Positions 8,769 to 15,941 of a DNA stretch of 64,000 nucleotides are shown here, piece by piece. The notes beneath the pieces are model-generated. The model ran no database searches. It was not told the DNA's origin and saw only the letters and a list, made by a program, of their open reading frames with translations. The position numbers and the translations under genes are program-made. Origin of the DNA: Halorutilus salinus. GTDB lineage: Archaea; Halobacteriota; Halobacteria; Halobacteriales; Halorutilaceae. The stretch spans positions 1-64,000 of the forward strand of contig NZ_RKLV01000001.1 in NCBI RefSeq assembly GCF_026242195.1, read 5' to 3'. Numbering within the stretch: position 1 is the stretch's first letter; each line of letters opens with the position of its first letter.

Positions 8769-9598
8769 TGCGCGACAAGGGCGTCGTCGTGGTCGACAAG
8801 CCTTCGGGTCCCACGAGCCACGAGGTCGCGTCGTGGGTCGCGGAGATCATGGGCGTCGACAAGGCGGCGCATACGGGGACTCTCGACCCGCGTGTAACGG
8901 GATGCCTCCCCGTACTTTTCGGAACCGCGGCGCGCGTATCGGGTCTGTTCGCCGAAGCGTCGAAGGCGTACGTCTTCGTTCTCGAACTCCACGCCGAACC
9001 GACCCGTTCCGTCGAAGAGGTCTTCGACGAGTTCGAGGGCGAAATCTACCAGCGCCCGCCCGTACAGGGTTCTGCGAGACGCGAGCTACGCGTACGTAAC
9101 GTCGAAAGACTCGAACCGCTCGAACGCGGCGAGGGCGACGACGCGAACCGGTACCTCGGACGCGTCGTCTGCGGGTCGGGAACGTACGTACGTAAGCTCT
9201 GTCACGACATCGGTCTCGCCCTCGGCGTCGGCGGTCATATGGCGGAGCTAAGACGTACACGGAGCGGCTGTTTCGGTATAGAGGACGCGTGGTATCTACA
9301 GAGCCTCGCTGACGCCGTCGCCGTCCGTGGTGAACAGCCCGAACGTCTCGCCGACGCCGTCTTCCCTCTCGTAGAGGTACTCGAAACCCGTCTACCGCGC
9401 ATCGACGCCGCGCCGAACACCGTTGGGTCGGTCGAAAACGGCGCGCCGCTGTACGCTCCCGGTACCGTCTCCGTCGACGACGACGCGACACCCGACGAAG
9501 ACTGCTTCGTCGTTGCGGACGGCGAGGCGGTTGCTGTCGGAACCTTCCACGGACACGATGCCGAACCCGTCTTCACACCCGACACCGTTCTCGTGTAG
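8768..9598 (+). CDS. truB: Cbf5/TruB-family tRNA/rRNA pseudouridine synthase
   Basis: 276 residues. The catalytic aspartate is D40 in HTGTLDP, preceded by KPSGPTS; QRPPVQGSAR and GSGTYVRKLCHDIG are further active-site motifs. The C-terminal 75 or so residues look like a PUA domain. Archaeal Cbf5 is the catalytic subunit of H/ACA guide RNPs and can also modify tRNA U55. The protein is a little shorter than typical Cbf5, as in other haloarchaea. It overlaps cmk by one base. No guide RNA gene was recognised nearby. Confidence 0.9.
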   Translation: MRDKGVVVVDKPSGPTSHEVASWVAEIMGVDKAAHTGTLDPRVTGCLPVLFGTAARVSGLFAEASKAYVFVLELHAEPTRSVEEVFDEFEGEIYQRPPVQGSARRELRVRNVERLEPLERGEGDDANRYLGRVVCGSGTYVRKLCHDIGLALGVGGHMAELRRTRSGCFGIEDAWYLQSLADAVAVRGEQPERLADAVFPLVEVLETRLPRIDAAPNTVGSVENGAPLYAPGTVSVDDDATPDEDCFVVADGEAVAVGTFHGHDAEPVFTPDTVLV

Positions 9599-9653
9599 CC
9601 GACGCACCGGAAGCCAACGGAATTCTTAACACGCGCTCATCTCTACCTTGTCC

Positions 9654-10898
9654 ATGGAGATCGACGGCGACGCCGACGAAGGAAGACGTAAGATAGACTG
9701 GGCGCGCGAGCACACGCCTATACTCGCACGTATACGCGAACGTTACACCGAAGAGAAGCCGCTCGACGGCGTCGTGATCGGAATGGCGATGCACGTCGAG
9801 GCGAAGACCGCCGTCCTCGCGGAGCTACTCGCCGAAGGCGGCGCGGAGGTTGGTATCACGGGATGCAACCCGCTTTCGACACACGACGACGTATCCGCGG
9901 CGCTTGATGCGGTCGACGGCGTACACAGCTACGCGCGTCACGGTGTCGACAGGGACGGGTACTACGAGGCTCTTGACGCCGTTATCGAACACGAACCTGA
10001 CGTGACGGTTGACGACGGCGGTGACCTCATCTTCCGTATACACGAGGAGTACCCCGAACTTCTCGACGGTATCGCGGGCGGATGCGAGGAGACGACGACG
10101 GGCGTCCACCGTCTGCGCGCCATGGACGACGACGACGCACTGCGTTACCCCGTCTTCGCGGTCAACGACACGCCCATGAAACGCCAGTTCGACAACGTTC
10201 ATGGCACGGGCGAGTCGTCGCTTTCGAGCATAGCTATGACGACCAACCTTCTGTTCGCGGGGAAGACGGTCGTCGTCGGCGGATACGGGCACTGTGGACG
10301 GGGTGTTGCGAAGAAGGCGGACGGTCTCGGCGCTGACGTGACCGTCGCGGAGGTAGACCCGCGGCGCGCCCTCGAAGCCCATATGGAGGGCTACGACGTC
10401 GCACCTATGAACGAAGCTGTCGAGGACGCCGACTTCATAATTACGACGACGGGAAACCGCGACGTCGTGACGCGCGAGGCGTTCGAGAGTATGAATGACG
10501 GCGTCGTTCTCGCAAACGCAGGGCATTTCGATGTCGAGATAAACCTCGAACAGCTTTCGGAGTACGCCGTCGCCGAGCGCGATGTGCGCGACGGTATACG
10601 TGAGTACGAGACACCCGACGGACGCCGTGTGAACGTTCTCGCAGAGGGACGTCTCGTCAACCTCGCCACGCCCGTCTCGCTCGGACATCCCGCCGAGGTT
10701 ATGGATCAGTCCTTCGGCGTTCAGGCACTCTGCGTCGAACGCGTCCTTGACGCCGACCTCGCCGAAGGCGTCCACGAGGTGCCTGACGGTATAGACCGTC
10801 GTGTCGCCGAGATAAAGTTAGACGCACTCGGCGTCGAGATAGACGAACTCACCGACGAACAGCGCGACTACATCTCCTCGTGGCAACACGGGACGTAG
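9654..10898 (+). CDS. ahcY: adenosylhomocysteinase
   Basis: 414 residues with S-adenosylhomocysteine hydrolase motifs: TGCNPLST at about 69-76, DDGGD at 120-124, substrate-binding NDTPMKRQFDN at 171-181 and the NAD-binding GYGHCGRG at 210-217, plus GHFDVEI and SLGHPAEVMDQSF downstream. It splits S-adenosylhomocysteine into adenosine and homocysteine, regenerating the methyl cycle that also involves MetX/MetY at the far end of the window. The frame allows a TTG two codons earlier, but the ATG at 9654 is preferred, 27 bases after the TATA-like AATTCTTAAC. Confidence 0.94.
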   Translation: MEIDGDADEGRRKIDWAREHTPILARIRERYTEEKPLDGVVIGMAMHVEAKTAVLAELLAEGGAEVGITGCNPLSTHDDVSAALDAVDGVHSYARHGVDRDGYYEALDAVIEHEPDVTVDDGGDLIFRIHEEYPELLDGIAGGCEETTTGVHRLRAMDDDDALRYPVFAVNDTPMKRQFDNVHGTGESSLSSIAMTTNLLFAGKTVVVGGYGHCGRGVAKKADGLGADVTVAEVDPRRALEAHMEGYDVAPMNEAVEDADFIITTTGNRDVVTREAFESMNDGVVLANAGHFDVEINLEQLSEYAVAERDVRDGIREYETPDGRRVNVLAEGRLVNLATPVSLGHPAEVMDQSFGVQALCVERVLDADLAEGVHEVPDGIDRRVAEIKLDALGVEIDELTDEQRDYISSWQHGT

Positions 10899-10902
10899 AC
10901 GT

Positions 10903-12012
10903 ATGAGACGGAAGACCGGGGTGGTCGCGGCGGTTACCGTATGCGCCGTCGTTCTCGGTGCCGTCGTCTCCGCCAACTACCTCGGTCTTGTCGTCGCCCC
11001 ACAGGACACGACGCGTTTCGTCCCCGCGGACGCCGGTACCGCAGTCCGTGTCAACACGACCGCCCTCGGCGACGATCCGAACGTTGACAGACTCCTCGAA
11101 ACGGCGCTCGGAACGGGTTACGACGGACTCCTCGGTTCCGTCGAAGACCGTACAGGGATCGGGACGGACAGCCTGCTTGAGGCGACGTTCTTCGTCGGAA
11201 CGTCTCGCACAGACAGCACCGACGAAGGAAGCTACGCCGGCGTCGTCTTCCGCACCGAACCCGGTGTGGTAGACGTGCGCGGCTTGGAGACATTCGACGT
11301 CGAACGCTCGTCGTACAACCTCGTACCTTTCTACACAGTACGTTCCAACGCCACGGAGGACGCGCGTCCGTTCTACGCCACGACGGTCGGACGCGGCGTC
11401 TACGTCGTCGGAACCGAACGTGCCGTACGTGACGCCTCCGACGTGGCGTGGCGGAGCGCCGAAGCCCTCAACTCACCGTTACGTGACGAGCTAACCTCCG
11501 CCCCCGTGACGTTCGTTGCCACCGACGCACCTCTCGCGGATACATCGACAGTATCGGGAAGTTACCGACCCGATCCTCGCCTCAACGGTACCTCTATCAG
11601 ACTCGAACTCCGTCCGTCGGTCGGTGCGGGCGTCGGCGACGTACGCCGAACCGTCGGTGTGTACGTAACCGCGGCGCGGCTACCCAACGACGCGCGCCTC
11701 AACGACATTCTCGACTCGACGGAGGTCTACGAAACCAGCTCGTCGGTCGTTGTTGAGTACACGGGTTCTACCGACGGTACGGCGTCTGCGTTTCGTGTTT
11801 TCGACGCCCGTTTCGGCTGGACTGACGCGCTCAAAAACAGCCTCCGGACTGTCGGACTCTCCGATGTCTTCGGCTCACCGAACGACGTCACCGAAGGTAC
11901 CGCCTACCGAACGAACATCACGGATCACCAACCGAACGTCACGCCGCAAGATCCCTTTGCGGAGAAGACCCGAAGGGATCGTGAGGATACGGCGGAAGAT
12001 ACCGGAACGTGA
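10903..12012 (+). CDS. secreted or membrane-anchored protein of unknown function
   Basis: 369 residues. The first 28 form an uncleaved anchor or signal peptide (MRRKTG followed by an Ala/Val-rich hydrophobic run). The remainder is a soluble, acidic extracellular-type sequence with several N-x-S/T sequons and a tail rich in D, E, R and T. I do not recognise the family with confidence; length and the FVPADAGTAVRV opening are reminiscent of haloarchaeal surface proteins that contain two related halves. It starts four bases after ahcY, so the two are probably co-transcribed, though a functional link is not evident. Confidence 0.7.
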   Translation: MRRKTGVVAAVTVCAVVLGAVVSANYLGLVVAPQDTTRFVPADAGTAVRVNTTALGDDPNVDRLLETALGTGYDGLLGSVEDRTGIGTDSLLEATFFVGTSRTDSTDEGSYAGVVFRTEPGVVDVRGLETFDVERSSYNLVPFYTVRSNATEDARPFYATTVGRGVYVVGTERAVRDASDVAWRSAEALNSPLRDELTSAPVTFVATDAPLADTSTVSGSYRPDPRLNGTSIRLELRPSVGAGVGDVRRTVGVYVTAARLPNDARLNDILDSTEVYETSSSVVVEYTGSTDGTASAFRVFDARFGWTDALKNSLRTVGLSDVFGSPNDVTEGTAYRTNITDHQPNVTPQDPFAEKTRRDREDTAEDTGT

Positions 12013-12020
12013 GCAAATAG

Positions 12021-12254
12021 GTGAAACAAAACCGCAGGATGAAGCGGGCGTGAACCTCTCCCGGCGACCGGGCTGTCGTCGACCGTCCGTTGCTGACGGT
12101 AGAATGCGAAGTCATCGGCTTCCCTGAGAGAGCCGAAAAGCTGAAGATACGCTTCGACGGAGCGAAGGACGTGGTGACGAACGTCGGTAACCACCGTCTG
12201 CGCGACGAGGGACGTCCGCCATCGAAAAAAGGGCGGTTCGAGAGGTTCGACTAA
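12021..12254 (+). pseudogene. broken small ORF upstream of the Fic/Doc gene
   Basis: In one plus-strand frame a GTG at 12021 begins a ten-codon Lys/Arg-rich stretch, meets TGA at 12051-12053, then stays open for 66 codons to TAA at 12252-12254, two bases before the Fic/Doc ATG. The open part reads like a real protein (VECEVIGFPERAEKLKIRF) but has no good start codon except a TTG at 12090. It may be a decayed or internally stopped partner of the Fic/Doc gene, such as an antitoxin. No family was recognised. Confidence 0.35.
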
Positions 12255-12256
12255 GC

Positions 12257-12829
12257 ATGTTCGACCCGTACGACCCTACCGACGAGTTCGGAGACGATGA
12301 TGACGAGCCACGGATACGTGAGGAGGGGATACCCGATGACGCGATGACTCCGGTGGACGTGAACGTAAGTATAGCCGAGGATGCATCACAGATTTACGAA
12401 GGCGTACAGGTTAGCCGAATGTCGATGCGTATCACGAGGTCGCGTGTCATCCACCCAAGATACGAGATAGACGAAGTGGAGAGCCTGATAGGACAGTTCT
12501 TTGATGACTTCCCTCTTGACCGACCACTGATAGAACAGTCAGCTTACTGGCTTCGGTTCTTTGCCGGTTTTCATTTCTTTCAGGACGCGAACCACCGAAC
12601 CGGCATGAATACGCTTGAAGTAGCTATGATGGATTCGGGATTGAACTCTCCTGCGTTCATGGGAAAAGAATACAGGGGTAGGACGCGAGCCGCGAGAGAG
12701 AAGTCAAAGCATGTTCGTAACGTGGGGGGATGTCCGTGGAGGATATTTTCGAGAAAGATCGCCTTTTCCAGGTTTGGAACAGATACCTTGAGGATGTACT
12801 ATCTCAGTAGCCGAACTCTTCAGGGTTAA
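12257..12829 (+). CDS. Fic/Doc-family protein, C-terminus frameshifted
   Basis: As read, 190 residues. Residues 93-120 carry a helical core with HFFQDANHRTG, a variant of the Fic motif HxFx(D/E)(G/A)N(K/H/R)R that keeps the catalytic His. Fic/Doc enzymes transfer AMP or phosphate to target proteins and often act as toxins. After residue 157 the sequence turns basic and unlike the family. One base added to the G6 run at 12724-12729 would switch into a frame reading MSVEDIFEKDRLFQVWNRY and ending at TAG 12808-12810, a typical Fic C-terminus. So the gene is a recent frameshift pseudogene, a phase-variable gene or an assembly indel. Base composition is more AT-rich than neighbouring genes, suggesting transfer. 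Confidence 0.65.
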   Translation: MFDPYDPTDEFGDDDDEPRIREEGIPDDAMTPVDVNVSIAEDASQIYEGVQVSRMSMRITRSRVIHPRYEIDEVESLIGQFFDDFPLDRPLIEQSAYWLRFFAGFHFFQDANHRTGMNTLEVAMMDSGLNSPAFMGKEYRGRTRAAREKSKHVRNVGGCPWRIFSRKIAFSRFGTDTLRMYYLSSRTLQG

Positions 12830-12962
12830 CGCATCCCTCTTCATCGTCGCCGCCGAGATCGTCGTATAGCTCAGGATTGACCTCACTGAGGGCACGTGCT
12901 TTCTCCACCCATTCCCGCGATTCCTTGCTTCTCTCTGGATGTTTTGACTTTTCAGTGCTCAT
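12804..12962 (-). CDS. small acidic protein of unknown function
   Basis: 52 codons from ATG at 12960-12962 to TGA, reading MSTEKSKHPERSKESREWV, then an acidic GGDDEE stretch and a C-terminal NPEEFGY. Composition (charged, acidic, no rare-looking codons) is consistent with a real haloarchaeal small protein. It is convergent with the Fic/Doc gene and overlaps the last bases of its repaired frame, so it could be its partner or antitoxin (inference). No family recognised. Confidence 0.5.
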   Translation of the reverse strand: MSTEKSKHPERSKESREWVEKARALSEVNPELYDDLGGDDEEGCVNPEEFGY

Positions 12963-13005
12963 CTTATCCGATGATACGCGGCGGTCAGGTATAACTCCTG
13001 CGTCG

Positions 13006-13137
13006 TCACTCCCAGCGCTGGCGAGGGGCGGTCACGCCGTCGTCGTTCGGCTTGACGTAGCACCCGGGTTTCTTCGGCTCCTGGTTCGTCTCCGTCTGTC
13101 CGGGGTCGATGTGCTTAACCGCGTACCGGTTGGTCAT
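13006..13137 (-). CDS. possible 43-residue hypothetical protein
   Basis: Open from ATG at 13135-13137 (or GTG at 13156-13158) to TGA at 13006-13008, starting MTNRYAVKHIDPGQTE and ending TAPRQRWE. It has one cysteine and no recognisable domain. It lies inside a stretch of gene fragments and could itself be a fragment, since the frame is closed by TAG shortly upstream. Confidence 0.3.
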   Translation of the reverse strand: MTNRYAVKHIDPGQTETNQEPKKPGCYVKPNDDGVTAPRQRWE

Positions 13138-13196
13138 CTCCTTGATTTCGACGAGCACAAACCGGTTTCTCTATCGGGTTCTCCGTTGTCGTTCTC

Positions 13197-13262
13197 ACAC
13201 GTCGACGCGCCGAATATCACCTGTACGAAGTGTGGTACCGCTACTTTGAGGAGCTACTGTAA
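13197..13262 (+). pseudogene. C-terminal scrap of a second Fic/Doc gene
   Basis: A 21-codon stretch ending in TAA reads RRAEYHLYEVWYRYFEELL. The pattern LYxVWxRYxExLL closely matches the restored C-terminus of the nearby Fic/Doc gene (LFQVWNRYLEDVL). No Fic core precedes it, so it appears to be the tail of a deleted homologue. Confidence 0.4.
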
Positions 13263-13273
13263 CCTTCGGGTAG

Positions 13274-13336
13274 GAGATCGTGTTCATCGTGGTCTACCTC
13301 AAACCTCTCGGTGTCTCCGCCAAGCGCGTCGTATAA
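13274..13336 (+). pseudogene. possible TnpB (IS200/IS605-type) C-terminal remnant
   Basis: Between a TAG and a TAA one frame reads EIVFIVVYLKPLGVSAKRVV. The LGVSAKRVV ending resembles the C-terminal tail that haloarchaeal IS1341-type TnpB proteins commonly have. The rest of the gene and insertion-sequence ends are not visible, so this is only a weak resemblance. Confidence 0.25.
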
Positions 13337-13500
13337 CTAATTCTATACGTTACCGGAAACGAGTGTCTGATCACTCCCCGCGCCTACTTCCCGGCTACGA
13401 CGACCGTAACCGGTCATCGTCCATCCGAGAACCGTGTCTAAGGCATTCTCCGGAAGGGGTTTACGAACGCCCTTCCGTTGCTCTGCCCGGTTCCGTATAC

Positions 13501-14397
13501 TTACAGAAGAACAGAAGCGACGAGCGAAAAGAACAGCGCCGCGCTCACGACGGCGTTGACCGTGAAGAACGCCTTTCCTATGTCGTGTTCGGCTATGAGA
13601 TGCTCGTAGATGAGGAGAACGGCGGCGACGCCCACACCCGCACCGAAGACCGCCGTGTTGAACCCTGCCGTCGCCGTCCATCCGACGAGAACTACGAGGG
13701 AGACGATCATAATCCCGTGGCACACCGCGCTCACACGGCGCGCCGTCTCGCGCCCGTAGATCGCCGGGATCGAGTGCAGACCTTGGTCGCGGTCGAACTC
13801 AACGTCTTGAAAGCCATAGATGATGTCGAAGCCGGCGTACCAGAAGACGAGCGCACCGCCGAGGAGAAGCGACGGGTAGTACTCGAAGCTTCCGAGGTAC
13901 GCCGTGACCCCGCCTAAGCTATCGACGCCGCGTACCGCGATCCATCCCCCGATAGGCGCGTACGAGCCGTTCAGACCGAGTACGAAGTGCGACGCGCTCG
14001 TGTAACGTTTGGTGTAAGGGTAGACGTAGGCGTGTACGGGTATTATAGGCGACAGAACCAACGCCGTCGTGTTGATACGGTAGGCGCTGTAGAAAAGCAC
14101 CCCAACGGCGACACCGACGAGGACGTAAGCCTCCGCGCGCGACAGACGTCCGGAGGGCAGAGGACGGTCGTCGGTGCGCGGGTTCGCCGAGTCTATGGGT
14201 TCGTCGACGATGTCGTTTATCATGAGCGACGCGCTTCTTCCGCCGATTAGACCCACGAAGACCCAGAGCATGAGCATCAGGTCGGGCACGCCGCCGACGG
14301 CGAGAACCGCACCCATGAATGCGAAAGGAAGCGCGAACAGCGTATGCTCTACGCGCGTAAACTCGGCGATCGCACGTATCTTCTCGGCTACGTTCAC
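13501..14397 (-). CDS. UbiA-family prenyltransferase, MqnP-like
   Basis: 298 residues with about eight to nine hydrophobic helices. The first Asp-rich motif is NDIVDEPID at 61-69 (N61, D62, D65, D69), followed by RPLPSG; the second is DVEFDRDQGLHSIP at roughly 200. These bind Mg-prenyl diphosphate. The family transfers polyprenyl chains to aromatic acceptors in the membrane. The LHSIPAIYG pattern is like the 4-hydroxybenzoate/futalosine-pathway (MqnP) group, suggesting menaquinone synthesis, but archaeal lipid prenyltransferases also belong here and the acceptor is not readable. The gene follows hyuB by only 23 bases on the same strand, which may be coincidental. Confidence 0.82.
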   Translation of the reverse strand: MNVAEKIRAIAEFTRVEHTLFALPFAFMGAVLAVGGVPDLMLMLWVFVGLIGGRSASLMINDIVDEPIDSANPRTDDRPLPSGRLSRAEAYVLVGVAVGVLFYSAYRINTTALVLSPIIPVHAYVYPYTKRYTSASHFVLGLNGSYAPIGGWIAVRGVDSLGGVTAYLGSFEYYPSLLLGGALVFWYAGFDIIYGFQDVEFDRDQGLHSIPAIYGRETARRVSAVCHGIMIVSLVVLVGWTATAGFNTAVFGAGVGVAAVLLIYEHLIAEHDIGKAFFTVNAVVSAALFFSLVASVLL

Positions 14398-14420
14398 GGA
14401 CTGTGTTCGCGCGGATCCCG

Positions 14421-15941
14421 TTAATCGTTTTCTTTCTCGCCGTAACCGCCGCCTCCGGGCGTCCGTATCTCCACGCGCGTTCCGGGTTCGACACCGACGA
14501 CCGCCCGCCCACCGACACGTTCGCCGTCCACGAGGTTGACGCCCGTCTCGCCGTCGTCGCCACCCTCGGCACCGCGCGGCGGGTTCTCGCGTCTGTCGGT
14601 CAGGAAAGAAACCGAACAGCCTTCGAGTACGACGAGCGCACGTATGATACCGTCGCCGCCGTCGTGCGCCCCTTCCCCGCCGCTTCCGTCACGTAACGCG
14701 TACTCCTCGACGCGTAAAGGGTACTCACGTTCGAGCGCCTCGACGGGGGTGTTTAACGTGTTGGTCATACCGACGTGTACGCCGTCGGTACCGTCGCGTT
14801 CGCGCGTAGCGCCTCCACCGCCGCCCACAGTCTCGTAGTACGAGAAGCCGTCGTTACCGACGGTGACGCTGTTCATCGTACCCTGTCCCTGCGCGGGTAG
14901 CGACACGTCGGTCGCCTCGCGCAACGCCTCCACGACACCGTCGACGACGCGTTGGCTCGTCTCGACGTTCCCTCCCGCGACAGCTGAAGGCGGTTCGGGA
15001 TCGAGAAGACAGCCTTCGGGAACGCGTATACCGACGGGTGCGACCGAACCCGCGTTCGCGGGCACGTCGTTGCTCGTCACACAACGTACGACGAAGCCGA
15101 CTGCGCTCTCCGCGACAGCACGCGGCGCGTTGAGGTTGCCGTCGCCCTCCTCCGACGTTCCTGAGAAGTCGACGATGAGTTCGTCACCGTCGACCTCGAC
15201 GGATACTGAGATACGCGGATCGTCGCCGTTCCCACCGTCCATACGTTCAGTCGCCTCCCCGACGCCGTCCGCGAGAGACGTTATCTCTGCGCGCGTTCTA
15301 CGTTCGGCGTACCGTATGAGCGCGTCGAATGACCCCGTCCCGTTTTCGTCGACGTATCCGGAGAGACGGCTCACACCGCGTTCGTTCGCAGAAATCTGGG
15401 CACGGAGGTCGGCGCGGCGTTCGTCCGGGTCGCGTACGTTCGCGAGGAACGTCTCAAGAAGCGCGTCGTTCGTCTCACCGTTCTCGACGAGACGTACGGG
15501 TGGTATACGAACCCCTTCGTCGTGTATACTCGTCGAGTCCGCGGGCATGCTCCCCGGTGCCGTTCCGCCTACGTCGGCGTGATGGGCGCGCGTCGCAACG
15601 TAGCCTGCGCGCCCGTCGACGAAGACGGGTGAGACGAGCGTCAGGTCGGGGAGATGCGTACCGCCCGCGAAAGGATCGTTGACGGCTACGACCTCGCCCT
15701 CTCCGGGTTCGAGGCGTGCGGCGTGCGAGACGGAAGCCGGCATAGCGCCGAGATGGACGGGTACGTCCGCCGCCTGCGCAACACACCGTCCGTCGGCGTC
15801 GAAGACGGCGGCGGAGCAGTCGCGGCGCTCCTTGATGTTGGGCGAGTAAGCCGTCGAGACGAGGACGTCGCCCATCTCCTCGGCGATCCCTTCGAGCCTG
15901 TTGCGCGCGAGTTCGAGTTCGGCGGGGTCGGTCTCCGTCAC
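14421..15941 (-). CDS. hyuB: hydantoinase B / oxoprolinase B-family protein
   Basis: 506 residues of the HyuB family: N-terminal LEGIAEEMGDVLVSTAYSPNIKERRDCS, a GxxPxHLGxM-type segment, NDPFAGGTHLPDLTLV, a TSNDVPANAGS-like central part and a C-terminal RREGxxGG-like region ending TPGGGGYG. With HyuA it forms an ATP-dependent amidohydrolase acting on hydantoins, 5-oxoproline or N-methylhydantoin. The GTG start overlaps the hyuA stop by four bases (GTGA), so the subunits are translationally coupled. Confidence 0.9.
   Translation of the reverse strand: MTETDPAELELARNRLEGIAEEMGDVLVSTAYSPNIKERRDCSAAVFDADGRCVAQAADVPVHLGAMPASVSHAARLEPGEGEVVAVNDPFAGGTHLPDLTLVSPVFVDGRAGYVATRAHHADVGGTAPGSMPADSTSIHDEGVRIPPVRLVENGETNDALLETFLANVRDPDERRADLRAQISANERGVSRLSGYVDENGTGSFDALIRYAERRTRAEITSLADGVGEATERMDGGNGDDPRISVSVEVDGDELIVDFSGTSEEGDGNLNAPRAVAESAVGFVVRCVTSNDVPANAGSVAPVGIRVPEGCLLDPEPPSAVAGGNVETSQRVVDGVVEALREATDVSLPAQGQGTMNSVTVGNDGFSYYETVGGGGGATRERDGTDGVHVGMTNTLNTPVEALEREYPLRVEEYALRDGSGGEGAHDGGDGIIRALVVLEGCSVSFLTDRRENPPRGAEGGDDGETGVNLVDGERVGGRAVVGVEPGTRVEIRTPGGGGYGEKEND

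Larger units (their letters stand above)
12963..13500. other. gene-poor fragment region
   Basis: About 540 bases hold only the small minus-strand ORF and the two plus-strand scraps described separately. A long plus-strand frame crosses the region but conflicts with those fragments and runs through the UbiA gene in antisense, so it is not called. Stretches near 13336-13500 show nothing recognisable. Confidence 0.5.

Noticed and set aside
12877-13917. Long plus-strand open frame
   Set aside because: It runs antisense through most of the UbiA gene, has shadow-like Arg/Ser-rich composition, and conflicts with the fragments in other frames.
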